Program-made: the position numbers and the translations under genes
Shown here: positions 1 to 11,304 of the stretch, piece after piece
Numbering within the stretch: the first letter of the stretch is position 1
Layout of the letters: each line of letters opens with the position of its first letter
NCBI GenBank assembly: GCA_008508345.1
Contig: QNGE01001020.1
Coordinates: 1-64,000 of the forward strand
Reading direction: 5' to 3'
Origin: Paragonimus westermani
Taxonomy: Eukaryota; Platyhelminthes; Trematoda; Plagiorchiida; Troglotrematidae
DNA length: 64,000 nucleotides
The notes under the pieces: generated by a model
What the model saw: the letters and a program-made list of their open reading frames with translations, nothing else
What the model was told of the DNA's origin: nothing
Database searches by the model: none

Positions 1-734
1 AACCCATCTCGAAGACGTCAGAAAACATGCAACTCCGAAGGTGTTGGCGTTTTCCTATGGAGCCTGTTACAACACGGTACAATAACTGGGGCTGTCGTCG
101 CTACCATCGTGACTACATTTTTCCATTCACCAGGACACTCCAAATGGGTGTAGCCCATCCGGAATTCAGGCCACATAAGCACTGGATTAACTTCCAGCCG
201 CAGAGAACAAGCGGAGCAGTCACCCCTGATAGGTCGTGCACCGACGCGATAAGGCCAACAAGCTTTTCCGAACGAATGGCTTCTTCGACAAAGAAGTGTG
301 AAATCTGAAACAGTCCTCCGGAACGTGCTACTGGACCCCGAGGGCCTTCTGGTTCAACGTTTTCAACACGGACGTCCTGTTCTTAGGTGGTGCATATAAC
401 AGCGTCTCTCCTGTTAGACGTCCACTTTGCCAGCTGAAATCCGCCTAAGAGGAGCATTTCGCGTTAATCAGACGCTATAAATCTGGTAACTTCAAGAGTA
501 TCCAGTGACACCAAGCAATCTCTAATGTAAAACTTCTCCAATACAATTTGGTTGGCGAGGTTGCTAATTCGAGGCCCATTAGAGATTATAGCATACCTGA
601 GTGTATACGATGCGCAATCGAGTTACGGACAATGAGGCGAAATAACCAGAAATAACTTCTGAAGGTTCCAAATGATTGAATGAAAAGTAAAACCGATTTT
701 CACGAATACATGAATATAGTCGATCATCACAAAC

Positions 735-1335
735 GATGTTCTGCGTCTCAGTGAAAGGGTTCCAACCGGACTGTCAAGTTGTACGCGAATAATGATACTG
801 CCGTCCGGTGGGACTGCTGTGGATATGGTTATAAGACACTATCGCGAGATCGGTAGTCACATGGAAGCTACTTACGTTTTAGTATCCATCCAAAGGAGGT
901 TATGGATTGTCAAGGGCATGGCTAGTGTGCGCCGCGTTCTTCTAATGCGTACAAAATGTGAAATTTCAACAACGCCGTGCCACCAAGTGATGGCGTCGCT
1001 TCCTGTTGATTGCAAAACACCCGGTGGTGCCCCGGTTACAGCCTGTGGCGTGGATTATTTTGGACCTCCAGAGGTTCGAGTTGGCAGGAGCATTTGTAAA
1101 AGATATTGCCGTCTTTCTTCTGGCTTAAAGGCAAGAGGTATGCACTTGTAAGTGGTACAGTCGATGTCACCAGACTTCTTTCTGATGGCTCTAATGAGGT
1201 TCACTGGACTTTGGGGTGTGCCGGAAGTTATGCACAGCGATAACGGGTCCAACTTTATTTGCAAATTTATCTGCACCCTCTTGCACGATATCAGCAGTAG
1301 AGCGTTGAGACGCGCTATGATTATGAGCGAACTTG
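735..1335 (+). pseudogene. BEL/Pao retrotransposon integrase remnant
   Basis: Integrase of a BEL/Pao LTR retrotransposon, the enzyme that joins element cDNA to the host chromosome. The frame from 792 reads a decayed zinc-binding region (RHYREIGSHM, then RRLWIVKG and KCE) followed by the catalytic core with GVDYFGP (first Asp) and, after one stop at 1149, FFLMALMRF and GVPEVMHSDNGSNF (second Asp). This order and wording are typical of BEL/Pao rather than Ty3/Gypsy. The third acidic residue and the C-terminus are missing, because similarity ends near 1335 where an opposite-strand element begins. I could not recognise reverse transcriptase or RNase H in 1-734, so the element is at least heavily decayed upstream. 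The stop codon and truncation make it non-functional. Confidence 0.85.
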
Positions 1336-1369
1336 ATTAATTCCTGGTGCGTTCACGCAATGGATGCTC

Positions 1370-2000
1370 TGTCCAGTCGCCTTAGACAATGAACAACGCC
1401 TACGTATAAAGTACAAATTGGATATGTTAAACTTCGTCTGGTACGTTTGGCGCTTACGTTTGGTATGCCGCAAAACGACGAATTCGTCGAGGCGTGTTTG
1501 GTTTTCCTGTAGAAAGCCAATTCTAAATTGTCCTCTGTTAGTCTTTGCTGTGTACAGCAGAAGATCATGATAAATTTTGCACCATAACTGCATAAATTGT
1601 ACGCTTTCTTCATCCACTGACCAGCATTGTGAATCTGACAAACATTTCCTCACCCATATTGTTTGACACGCCTCCAACTTCGTTTGCATCCAATTGTTTT
1701 AAAGAACTAATTTCTTGTTGACTGGTGGCCAGTTGCGGACCCGCGTTCAGTTACTCCATTTTGAACGCCCTTCTGCTGGATAAGTTGTGTATCGGGTCAA
1801 CTCATATTCAGAGTCAGATAGCATTTTTATTGTAATTTTGTCGAACAGCGTCGTACAAAATTCAATTTTTCCAATCATCCTCTTTGACGGTTTTTGAACT
1901 TGGAGAAGAGTCCCGTTAGCCAGACCGTCTGAAAAAGCGTTACTGGAAGTGTGGAGTATGCACTGTTGTATGACCGACCCTAAATCACCAGGAGCGATAT
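1370..2000 (-). pseudogene. Decayed coding segment of unknown family, copy A
   Basis: Read on the minus strand, the first block (about 2000 to 1747) contains GTLLQVQKPSKR, KITIK and KWSN. A second block (about 1600 to 1370) contains FRIGFLQENQTRL and TYQT. Both blocks, and the 180 bases between them, align in order with 43986-44610 on the plus strand. The blocks are separated by frameshifts and stops, not by a convincing intron: the in-between sequence is as conserved as the blocks, and in copy A it stays open for about 50 codons in a shifted frame. It is therefore best read as one ancestral open frame of 200 or more codons. I do not recognise the family. Two diverged copies in 64 kb of transposon-rich DNA suggest a mobile element gene, but a duplicated host gene is not excluded. 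Confidence 0.65.
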
Positions 2001-2569
2001 GACGCCCCTGGCCGTATGTAAGAGTCTCCTTAAACAGCACAGTTCACGGAAGCGCGTGGTTTGGCATCTCCACCAAGTGGACCACAAGTCATTCAGCCAA
2101 ACAAGGTTTCTGCTGTTCGACCAGGTTACTTGAATCGCTAGGAGCGATTTAACCCTACTTGAACCACGAGATTTTGAGGCATTGCTGAATTCGGGCTTTC
2201 CAAATGACTCAGTCGCGTGCATCTATTGGGTACATGACGCACGATCGACGAAAGCTCCAAAACACCCACAGTGGGGAAACTGTGGTATCGAACGATGTTA
2301 CGAATATCAACACGGCCGACCAATCAAAGCCTCGAGTTTTTCTGGATGGGTCCTCATTTGTCGAAGATGCGGCCGCCGATGGAACGTTTGCTGTCATTTT
2401 GTTACCCCAAATATCAACCTCTGTACTAGTAAACGGTCAGCCACCCCGTGGTGTCCATGACATTTTCGGTCCTGAAAATTCACTATTACAATACCGACAT
2501 CGTATGTTCGAACGTTTTCAATTCGTCGAGATCTCCTACGCGCGGCAAAATGGAACATTCGCGGGTTAG

Positions 2570-4079
2570 GAGGTCATGCGTTCCACCTCGATAATGGCCG
2601 TAAACGCATTTGCAGAAAATAAAAGGGTGAGCTAACACGCATAGTGTTTTATTTTGCGGAAATTGTGGAAAAGTTTTGCCGCCAAATGAGTACTTCTAAC
2701 ACTTATCTGGTGTATTCCCATTTTTTCATCAGTACCGTTTTACTTACAATTGATGAGATGTAGGTACTTTGCCCAAAGCTCTGAGTTTGATATTTTTGGA
2801 AATATTTAAAAGACGAGGATTCACATCGAAACGGCCGTTTTTCCTTTGGGTCGACCTTCAAGCACAACACCTCCGAATGTTCTAATAGCCTTACACTGTT
2901 CCGTGATACTTCTAACCATCCGAGTGAAAGTTAAAATATGATGCTATTCACGTGAAATTATGAAAGCGCATTATGCTATGGTGCATTCAATAATGCATCG
3001 TAACGTGATTGCTGCTAATAACCAAAATGCGTCGAGAAAACATCGACCGATTGGACACTCTCCAGAAGGCACGTGACAATAGAATAACGGACAGAGTGGT
3101 TAAAATAAACCTGAATCTTGTGTTAAGTAACTGTCTGTGTTGAGTGTTTGCCGACGGCTGTTTGTTTGGCAAGGAGTTGGTGATCGCGTTTCCCCGTTCA
3201 TTTATTCCTTTCTTGTTGGTCCTTCTTCGTTTTTCACTCGAGGTCTTCTCGGTGGTCATTGTGAGTCTTTCTTGCGAATATTAACATTGTAATATTTCAC
3301 AATGGGGAACTCACGTGATCGATAGTAATTCACCGGGCAGGGGACGGAATATTTACGTACTGGAAATGGGCAGTACGAGAGTTAACCACAGAACTGGTAA
3401 GTTGGAAGTCGCGTTCACAACCACCCAGTGGAGCACACAAGCTTGCAGGAAGGTTTTATTAAGCAACACATGCAAAATGAGAGCACGATAGCGTGGTGTG
3501 TTATCTGGTGTGCAGGTCGGCAAAAACGAGCGTCTTGCAATTATTCATTGTTTCCTTCCGTTCGTACTTTCTGCGTTTTGTTCAAATGCGTGGCCGTCGT
3601 GAGACCTGGGAAGAGGAAAAAAGCAAAAGTTGCTGGGTGCGAAATTTGTTTGATGTCGTCACTGTTACAGCATGACCATCCGAATTACGTGCGCGGCAAA
3701 TCTTTCCCCTCACGAACGTTAATCTCGAAGTATTATTGAGGCTTGATATCGTTTACTTGTACTAACAATAGCAATGTATATTTATTAACGCATATTTGAG
3801 AAGCACGCTGAGCCATACGCGATCATTGTAGATGATTACAGGCGATACAGCAAATAATTGAACAGCACCGCAAACGTGGAATCTGCTACCAAAGAAAGCG
3901 TGATAAAAAAGAAGGTAATTGTAGGCTGCGAAACCTTGACGCACGCAGCAGGGAGATAGATAGTTCGCTTGCTTCATGGATTCAACCCGGAAAAAAGTGA
4001 TGTTGCATCAATGTCTTTTACAGGGTTGTGTGGTGGTCGATGTTTAAACTAGTTCAAGGTCACTTTGGGGAGAGCATCC
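2570..4079. other. No gene recognised
   Basis: About 1.5 kb between the 5' remnants and the Gypsy 5' LTR. Open frames are 103 codons or shorter, overlap on both strands and show no domain. I see no repeat shared with the rest of the window. Confidence 0.6.
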
Positions 4080-4341
4080 TGTACAGTGAAGCCGAAAGTG
4101 AGAGGACGAGTGTAGTACGTTTTACAACCGCTGCTAATCACTGTCTCTCTCCGTTGTGTTGCAGAACTATCGGCGCGCGCAGTCCCCGAGGAAGGGGTCC
4201 TGATTGGGGACCAGTGGACTGATCGAACCGTGACGTAATGCCCCATGCCGTTTCTTACCTTTTCCTTACTTTTGTAGTGGTTTTACGTGTTCTTCACAAA
4301 CAGTTACCGACACACTCTTGTTCTCCCTCCTTACGGGTACA
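4080..4341 (+). repeat. 5' LTR of Gypsy element 1
   Basis: Starts TGTAC and ends GTACA, a short inverted repeat of the TG...CA kind expected at LTR ends. It is collinear with 9642-9903 throughout, including the shared stretch around TCGGCGCGCGCAGTCCCC. The LTR should carry promoter and polyadenylation signals; none can be assigned with confidence. Confidence 0.88.
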
Positions 4342-4349
4342 CTGCAACT

Positions 4350-4367
4350 TGGCGACCATGCAAGGAT
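4350..4367 (+). other. Candidate primer-binding site
   Basis: Eight bases after the 5' LTR, TGGCGACCATGC starts with TGG, as a site complementary to a tRNA 3' CCA end would. The spacing is slightly larger than usual. I did not identify which tRNA would match. Confidence 0.45.
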
Positions 4368-4429
4368 TCAAAGAAGATAAATTTCACTAAAACAGGCAGG
4401 AGGTGGTCAGAACCTCAACGACCGACGCG

Positions 4430-5167
4430 ATGACAGAGGCAGTAAGCACTCTCACACGGGCGGTCGAGAATCTTTCTCTGTTCCAGCCAGCGACTGCAGT
4501 GCCCCCTCTGCCGAGGCCAGAGAAGTTTGTCCTGGGGATGCCGTGTCGACGATGGGAAAACATGACGAAACTGTACATCGATCAATTTCCCGCTGCTAGG
4601 CGTAAGATGGCCCTCCTTTGTCTTCTCTCAGGTGGGGCTCTGGGTATTGTTTTGAACAGTCAATTGATGGATGGTGAGAACGGTGACAAGACCTTCCAAG
4701 AGCTCCGCCAATTGTTAGGCTCGCCTAGGTTGCCAGTACAACGGAGGGAACAATTTCAAGGTCGACAAAAACAAGCAGGCGAGAGATTCGGTGCATTTGT
4801 GAGAGACCTACGATACCTCGCTGAGCGAGCGTATGACGACGAGTCTGCCCAAGAGCAGGACGAAAGAGTGTTGAGGCAGTTGGTCATTGGTGTGTCCAGC
4901 GTGAGTATCAAGCCTGAGCTTCTGCTGTATCCTCCAACCGCGCTGGATGCGGCGCTGAAAATTGTGGATGACTCAGAGAAAGTTGATGCATTCGTTGAGA
5001 CCCCAACGATGTCGTGCTTCATGCTGCACAACGAACGACGCCCATTTGTTTATCGTCGGACATGGTGCCGTGGTCGGACACCGAATTACAGAGGCCCCCG
5101 CAGACCGTCCCCCCGCCCGATTCCGCTAACAACCCGGACACGGAACACCTTACCGCGGTTGGAATGA
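4430..5167 (+). pseudogene. gag: Gypsy element 1 gag (capsid)
   Basis: The open frame runs from about 4403; the first ATG is at 4430, giving about 245 codons. The product begins MTEAVSTLTRAVENL, then a Pro-rich linker, then a retrotransposon capsid-like region (RKMALLCLLSGGALGI, FQELRQLLGSP, FGAFVRDLRYLAERAY, VLRQLVIGVSS). Gag would form the particle in which cDNA is made. No CCHC zinc knuckle is visible before the stop at 5167; a basic Arg/Pro tail is the last recognisable part. It lies directly after the 5' LTR, as expected. It is the longest open gag frame in the window but belongs to a dead element. Confidence 0.75.
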
Positions 5168-5289
5168 TCGAACATACACTTCGCATCGACGGCAGCGGTA
5201 CATAGCTTCAGGTGGGCGGATTTGCAATACGATAGACTTGCCAGCGAACAAGAAAGGAGGTCTATAGTCAACACGCATAGGTGTCAACA

Positions 5290-6354
5290 TACATGCCCGT
5301 TAGTAACGACCCAATCATTTTGGTACACCCTTACCCCATAATTATTGATAGCCCGTTTGTCTGAGTTGTAAACCACCATACAAAAGCTGCGCACGCTAAA
5401 ATCGTTCAAAAAACTCAATCGGTTCGTCTCATGACTGCATAATAACCTCGAGTCGCAACTATTCCTTTTTCTCTCCTGATAGACCACCCGGCAACCTCTC
5501 GGCATTGTCAATCATTTTTCTCATTCTACACACATCTAAATTCGGAAATAATCGTATACTAGTAATAGCTTATAGTCGATCTCCTTTCGCTTTATTCAAT
5601 AGCAGGCGTTTGCATGTGGTACACATCTTATCAATCAACACAATGCTATTAACATCACATAGAAGGTTAAGCCAGAATATCACTTGTTCCATTGTTCGTC
5701 ATAACTCACACAGTCACTTTCACGTTATACCGGTTATCGCACGATTTCGCTCTCCATTCTTGGCTTCACTGATATATCACGTGCGAGAAAACAGCCCACC
5801 CCGCCCAGACACTTAAAATTCCGCAATGGTTGGTCATATCGCGAGCTTCTCGGAATTCTTAGGAATTTTAGCGAAGAATGACGTCCGGTCGAGGGGTCCA
5901 TGCGTTCACCGGGAAAGTATATGCGTCCCCACCTCGCCCACATCATGAGAAAATTTTCTGCACGTTTTTTCGGGATTATCTACATGGAATAATTGTCAAA
6001 TTCTTCGCCAATACACCTTCTCCATCCTTCAACCACTGATTTTTTGGCACGACCTTGAGCGTCAGGTCAGCAATCACCTTGTGGGGGTCCAAATTGATGT
6101 AGCAAATCATTTATTTTGTCGAATTATGCAGATCTAAAGTACTATCTTCTCAGAACTATGAAATTCAAAGTTTCCTGCCTAAAATTGAATTTTCCCTTCA
6201 CATAATGTCTATTTTTGTCTGTTTTGTTGCTCTACTGACATAGCCGACTCGTTGTACAATTTTCAACTTTGGTGTTCAAATATGCATATGCTTGAAAACC
6301 ATTACGTTGATCACGCTCTCATGAGTGTGATTCTCACAAATGCGTCGAGAAATA

Positions 6355-6391
<37 letters not shown>

Positions 6392-6430
6392 CATGTTCCA
6401 TCAATAATTAACTCATGTTTAACGTCGGCT
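5290..6430. other. Non-coding insert between gag and protease
   Basis: About 1.1 kb with higher AT content than the flanking element and no Gypsy-like coding in any frame. It ends just before the protease and contains the (ATT)n run at 6354. It may be a later insertion of another element or degraded gag-pol sequence. Both edges are approximate because gag fades out after 5167. Confidence 0.5.
6354..6390. repeat. (ATT)n microsatellite
   Basis: About twelve uninterrupted ATT/TTA units. Confidence 0.97.
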
Positions 6431-6433
6431 TTT

Positions 6434-6640
6434 GTCGCAGAGTTACAGATTGGGGACACCACTATCGTGGGTTGATGGATACGGGGGCGGCCTGAAGCTT
6501 GATTAGATCAGATGTGGTCAGAAGACTCGGCTGCCACAAATTAGAGCCCTGCAACCGTAGGCTAACCACCGCCGACGGTTTGTCAATGAGTATCCAAGGA
6601 TCAGTGACACTCATGATAAAGTTAACCAACCGGGCGCTCC
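6434..6640 (+). pseudogene. Gypsy element 1 aspartic protease
   Basis: The frame reads RGLMDTGAA then a stop, SLIRSDVVRRLG, KLEPCNRRLTTADG and SIQGSVTLMIKL. DTGAA is the active-site motif of retroviral-type aspartic proteases, which cut the polyprotein. The stop directly after the motif kills it. Confidence 0.75.
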
Positions 6641-6959
6641 GACAAAAATCGTGGTGTCCCTAAGTCTTCCAGTTGGCTGCAGAGTCTGGATTGACCTTCT
6701 ACAACGTCTCGGACGCTGCTCAGATTCAACAAAACGCCAGCTGGTTACACCATCATGTACAGTGCTTCTCAGATTATTGTACGGCCATAACGGCTCCGAT
6801 CGCACTCTGTATGTCGCCCCGGGGATGTCGGGTTACAAGTCGAAACGTAACTTAGGGTGTCGGAGAGCTGTAGGAAGTAATTCTTGAGCATACTGACGCG
6901 CTTGCCTGGAGTAAAATCCACTTGGGGCGAACGAATGTGCTGAAACACACAATAGACAC

Positions 6960-7720
6960 AGGAACCGCCCCTCCAATAAAGATGGCACGCAGAAGAATCC
7001 CTGTGGCCTTACAAGAAGTGTCCAATGTAATCAACGAAATGTTTCAGAAGAATGTAAGTTAGCCGTAGAACTCCCCATGGTCCTCCCCTGTAGTGCTGGT
7101 AAGGAGGAAAGACGGTAGCTTGTGACTGTTTTGACTACCGGAAGTTAAACAGTCACTATTGAGGATGCGTTCCCACTACCACGCATCGGAAGGTCCATCT
7201 GCTTTAGAACGCTGGCTCAGGCTATTGGCAGGTAGAGGTAGAAGAATCAGACCGTGCTAAAACGGCGTTCATGGCTCCCACAGGGCTGTATGGGTTTCAA
7301 ACAATGCCCTTAGGGTTATCAAGTGTCCCCGCCACGTTCCAACGTCTAACACAGCGGGTGTTGAGCGACCTCATCCCCATCGGTGCCTCGTGGATGGTGT
7401 TATCTTCCACGGGAAATCAAACAAGAAACGCCTAATAAATCTATCCAACGTCTTTGAAAGGCTACCGCAAGCGGGCCTGACACGCAATCCCGCCAAGTTT
7501 CATCTTACGCGAAAAGAAATAAAATATCTGGGGTATGTGATTTCTGGGGAAACCGTTCGAACAGGTCCGAGGAATATTCAGTAGGTTATGACCTGGCCTA
7601 CGCCTCAAAACACTGAGGAAGTACGTATTTTTCTGGGTTTCGCCTCGTATTATAGAATATTCATACCGGGATTTGCACTCATCGCCAGCCCACTACACAC
7701 CCTCCCAGGGATAATCGAAA
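6960..7720 (+). pseudogene. Gypsy element 1 reverse transcriptase
   Basis: Frames change repeatedly but the standard order is readable: SPWSSPVVLVRRKDGS near 7074, FMAPTGLYGFQTMPLGLSS near 7270, then CLVDGVIFHGKS near 7389 where the catalytic YxDD box should be, and FHLTRKEIKYLGYVISG near 7500 and FLGFASYYRIFIPGFA near 7630. The active-site box has lost its first Asp and the frame is broken on both sides. The enzyme would copy element RNA to DNA; this copy cannot. Confidence 0.85.
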
Positions 7721-7799
7721 GTTTGAATGGTCCGGAAAATGTGAAGCAGCGTTTGGGGCCGTCCGACGTTCTTTATGTTCCGCGCCTATCTTATCACTA

Positions 7800-8200
7800 C
7801 CGGACTTGCCGCCTGCAGTCGGTGGTTACATGTTGGACGCTGATGCCAGTGACTATGCCATTAGGCCGTATTATTTCAAAAGGGTGCTGACGGACACGAG
7901 AGAGTGGTTGTTCACGGAAGCCGCACTCTTAGCGAAAGAGAACTAACTTATTGTACAATCAGGAAAGAAGTGCTATTCTCGATTTTATTTGTAAAACATT
8001 TCCGGCACTACTTTTTGGGCAGGCACTGACCATCCATCTCTCCGTTGGCTTCAGAGCTTTAAGGATTTGGAGGGCCAGATTGCGTGATGGCAGGGGATTC
8101 TTAAAGAACGTGACGTTGGGTGTGGACATTGATCTGGGAAATGTCACGCCAACGCAGATGCGTCATCCAGGACGCCCGGACGTGCTCATGGAGACTGCCC
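7800..8200 (+). pseudogene. Gypsy element 1 RNase H
   Basis: LDADASDYAI near 7832 is the first catalytic Asp region. TREWLFTEAALLAKEN follows near 7895, then TDHPSLRWLQSFKD near 8027 and HANADA near 8145. This is the RNase H and linker region that normally follows Gypsy reverse transcriptase. Several stops interrupt it. Confidence 0.75.
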
Positions 8201-8389
8201 GTCTTTTAGTACGCATCACGCAACACTAATCACATTGCAAGAAGCAGACTGTGGGCGACGGCAGACGGCCCAAGCGTCCGACTCCGAAACTGCTCTCATT
8301 TTCGAGAGAAAAAGGGGATGGGGGATGTCGGCCCACAAGTAAATGGATAGAAGAAAAAAGATACGAAACTCGCTGCCTGTGGGCGGTGT

Positions 8390-9110
8390 GGCGCCACATA
8401 GTGATGAGCGAGGGTGTTCTGTTTTTCGATTGCGAGCCTAGCTACAGCGGACGAATCGTCGTCCCGCGATCAATGGTAGACAAGGTTTCAGAAGACCTTC
8501 ATAGAGGGATGAGACGTGCCGGAATAAACACTGCAGCCAGAAAGCGCTTTTGGTGACCACATTTGCGTCGTGATGTAGTAGACTCCTGCCATCGGTGTCA
8601 ACAATGCGACAGTTTCAAGGATCCCAAGAACAGACAGAAGGCTCCACTTCGGCCAATACATACTGGCTATCCAAATGAATTAGTCGGTGTAGACATGACA
8701 GGCCCCATAACAGAGACGTCAAGAGGCAAGCGGTATATGCTTGTGTTGGTGGACTATTTGACAAAATGGTGTTAAGCAGCACTCTTGTCTCACATTGATG
8801 CAAAAGCAGTGGCCAACGCGATCGTTGAGCACTGGGTGTGCCAATGGGGAGTGCCGGGGCAGCTGCATTCTGACTGAGGGTCCAATTTCGAAAGTGTTAT
8901 TGCAAAAGACATGTCGGATCCTGGGAATAAACAATACCCCAACGACCGCCTATCACCCTCAACACAACGGGCCGGTCGAAAAACCGGTCGCTCGCTGTTG
9001 CCGTTATTAAAAGCGTTTGTAGATCGCAATTCGCGTGACTGGCATCTGGCGACCTCAGGGTGTGTACTAGCCTACCACAGCTGTTCTCATGCGTCTACTT
9101 GACAGAGACC
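8390..9110 (+). pseudogene. Gypsy element 1 integrase, zinc-binding and core
   Basis: The zinc-binding domain reads HRGMRRAGINTAARKRFW, then HLRRDVVDSCHRCQQC. The core follows with GVDMTGP (first Asp), RYMLVLVDYLTKW, LHSD then a stop and GSNFES (second Asp), and TAYHPQHNGPVEK (third, Glu). The three parts lie in different frames, with stops at 8554 and 8773 among others. Complete in layout, dead in sequence. Confidence 0.87.
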
Positions 9111-9210
9111 TCACCTACTGTGGACTGGCCGGGAAACCCGACTGCCATCTGATATCTGCCTGCTCTCGGCCGTCGAAATACAGCTCACGGTGGTGGAATA
9201 CGTTTGAAAG

Positions 9211-9414
9211 TTGATCAGTACGCTACTGTTAGCACACAAAATGGTGGGAACACACTTGCAGAGTGCACATCGACGTCAGAAGAAGTACCGCGGCGAAAAG
9301 GTGTTCGGGGCTCCCTTGAGGCCTGGGAATAAGGTATGGTTACACAAGGAAACGGTGCGACCCGGCGTCCCTCCGAAACTGCAGAGACAATGGAAATTAC
9401 CTTTCGTCGTATGA
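9211..9414 (+). pseudogene. Gypsy element 1 integrase C-terminal domain
   Basis: Open frame reading AHRRQKKY, LRPGNKVWLHKETV and PPKLQRQWKLPFVV, the usual end of a Gypsy integrase ahead of the 3' LTR. About 230 bases to the LTR hold no further domain; a G-rich tract at 9588-9598 could be a displaced polypurine tract. Confidence 0.7.
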
Positions 9415-9641
9415 CGTATGACATCTGATTCAACTTGTTCAATAAAAGATTCGACACCCCCAACTAGTGTGCCTATGGCCGTCCACTAAACCCGCATGGA
9501 GCCGTTCACAGATAGCACCGACAACGATTCAGGAGGTGGGGATGCAGACAATGTGCCAGAGTTAGAGTCAAAAGTCGAGGTTCCATCAGAGGGGGGCCTG
9601 GATGTAGCATCGGGGACGCTACCCTAAGTTGTAATGGATAG

Positions 9642-9903
9642 TGGAAAGTGAAACTGAAACTAAGAGGACGAGCGTTGTACGTTTTACAACCGCTGCAAAT
9701 CACTGTCTCTCTCCGTTGTGTTGCAGAACTATCGGCGCGCGCAGTCCCCGAGGAAGAGGTCTTGATTGGGTACAAGTGGACTGATCAAACTGTGATGTAA
9801 TGCTCCACGCCGTTTCTCGCCTTTTCCTTACTTTTGTAGTGGTTTTACGTGTTCTTCACAAACAGTTACCGACACACTCTTGTTCTCCCTCCCTACGGGT
9901 ACA
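9642..9903 (+). repeat. 3' LTR of Gypsy element 1
   Basis: Collinear with 4080-4341 and ending in the same GTACA. Its first bases (TGGAA) have lost the terminal inverted repeat. The sequence that follows (9904-10180) does not match the sequence after the 5' LTR, so the element ends here. Confidence 0.88.
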
Positions 9904-10180
9904 CTACGGTCCAAGCGCCAGGAAGATGTCAAAATACGTTGGCTTTGGCGAGGGAGGACGGGAGTTTCCGAAATTCACCGAAAGATTGGGTAGACTCTAG
10001 CGCAGGACTTCGTCGAGTGCTAGCAACCGTCAAGTGGTTGAAAATCTCGCGAATTATTTGATCGAGGCGAGGTTTCGCGTGTCCATCCGTCGCAGAACAT
10101 TTTCTCGCACACCGAATGTTCATAGGAGTAAGAAAAGAAACGTTATCTCACACGGTTAACGAGAAACTGTGGGGTGATCT
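9904..10180. other. No gene recognised
   Basis: GC-richer 277 bases between the 3' LTR and the N gap. A short frame from an ATG at 9926 ends after 24 codons. No domain recognised. Confidence 0.5.
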
Positions 10181-11104
10181 NNNNNNNNNNNNNNNNNNNN
10201 NNNNNNNNNNNNNNNNNNNNNNNNNNNNNNNNNNNNNNNNNNNNNNNNNNNNNNNNNNNNNNNNNNNNNNNNNNNNNNNNNNNNNNNNNNNNNNNNNNNN
10301 NNNNNNNNNNNNNNNNNNNNNNNNNNNNNNNNNNNNNNNNNNNNNNNNNNNNNNNNNNNNNNNNNNNNNNNNNNNNNNNNNNNNNNNNNNNNNNNNNNNN
10401 NNNNNNNNNNNNNNNNNNNNNNNNNNNNNNNNNNNNNNNNNNNNNNNNNNNNNNNNNNNNNNNNNNNNNNNNNNNNNNNNNNNNNNNNNNNNNNNNNNNN
10501 NNNNNNNNNNNNNNNNNNNNNNNNNNNNNNNNNNNNNNNNNNNNNNNNNNNNNNNNNNNNNNNNNNNNNNNNNNNNNNNNNNNNNNNNNNNNNNNNNNNN
10601 NNNNNNNNNNNNNNNNNNNNNNNNNNNNNNNNNNNNNNNNNNNNNNNNNNNNNNNNNNNNNNNNNNNNNNNNNNNNNNNNNNNNNNNNNNNNNNNNNNNN
10701 NNNNNNNNNNNNNNNNNNNNNNNNNNNNNNNNNNNNNNNNNNNNNNNNNNNNNNNNNNNNNNNNNNNNNNNNNNNNNNNNNNNNNNNNNNNNNNNNNNNN
10801 NNNNNNNNNNNNNNNNNNNNNNNNNNNNNNNNNNNNNNNNNNNNNNNNNNNNNNNNNNNNNNNNNNNNNNNNNNNNNNNNNNNNNNNNNNNNNNNNNNNN
10901 NNNNNNNNNNNNNNNNNNNNNNNNNNNNNNNNNNNNNNNNNNNNNNNNNNNNNNNNNNNNNNNNNNNNNNNNNNNNNNNNNNNNNNNNNNNNNNNNNNNN
11001 NNNNNNNNNNNNNNNNNNNNNNNNNNNNNNNNNNNNNNNNNNNNNNNNNNNNNNNNNNNNNNNNNNNNNNNNNNNNNNNNNNNNNNNNNNNNNNNNNNNN
11101 NNNN
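10181..11104. other. Assembly gap (924 N)
   Basis: Unresolved bases. Long frames spanning this gap are artefacts of translating N. The right edge falls inside a non-LTR reverse transcriptase, so part of that gene probably lies in the gap. Confidence 0.99.
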
Positions 11105-11290
11105 GTTCGATTTGTCTGCTGAGAACGACATCAGCCATGTTCTGCATCACAACTGCAACGACGCTAGGTTCTGTCGTATATTTTGTAGACAGAAATTGAT
11201 ACTACTGCCCTGGCGGAATGTGTGAACGATTTTGATATCGTCAGCAAACAGGAAGGGCTTGCCATGTGTAGTAACGTCGCACAGATCGTT
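11105..11290 (-). pseudogene. Non-LTR retrotransposon RT fragment with FADD box
   Basis: The minus strand reads ILMYINDLCDVTTHGKPFLF, ADDIKIV, LQNIRQNLASLQL, a stop, then TWLMSFSADKSN, running into the N gap. FADD is the catalytic motif of non-LTR reverse transcriptase and the flanking blocks are RT domains 4-6. Its orientation matches the 5' part of a non-LTR element at 15957-17760, so both may come from one insertion. Confidence 0.85.
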
Positions 11291-11304
11291 TATGTACATC
11301 AAGA

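Larger units (their letters stand above)
4080..9903 (+). mobile_element. Ty3/Gypsy LTR retrotransposon 1, decayed
   Basis: About 5.8 kb bounded by two direct repeats of 262 bp that share most positions. Inside, gag is followed by protease, reverse transcriptase, RNase H and integrase. That order (integrase last) identifies Ty3/Gypsy. Pol is cut by many stops and frameshifts, so the element is dead. The LTRs are clearly diverged (many substitutions, for example at 4190-4225 against 9752-9787), which fits an old insertion. I could not find a matching target-site duplication next to the outer LTR ends. About 1.1 kb between gag and protease has no element-like coding and may be a later insertion. 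Confidence 0.9.

Noticed and set aside
1..734. BEL/Pao reverse transcriptase or RNase H upstream of the integrase
   Set aside because: Position fits, but I could not read any diagnostic block in the three plus-strand frames.
2204..2569. 121-codon frame from an ATG
   Set aside because: No recognisable domain and overlapping frames on the other strand; it may be chance or the edge of an old element.
10116..11225. Frames of 327-369 codons on both strands
   Set aside because: They exist only because the 924 N bases contain no stops.
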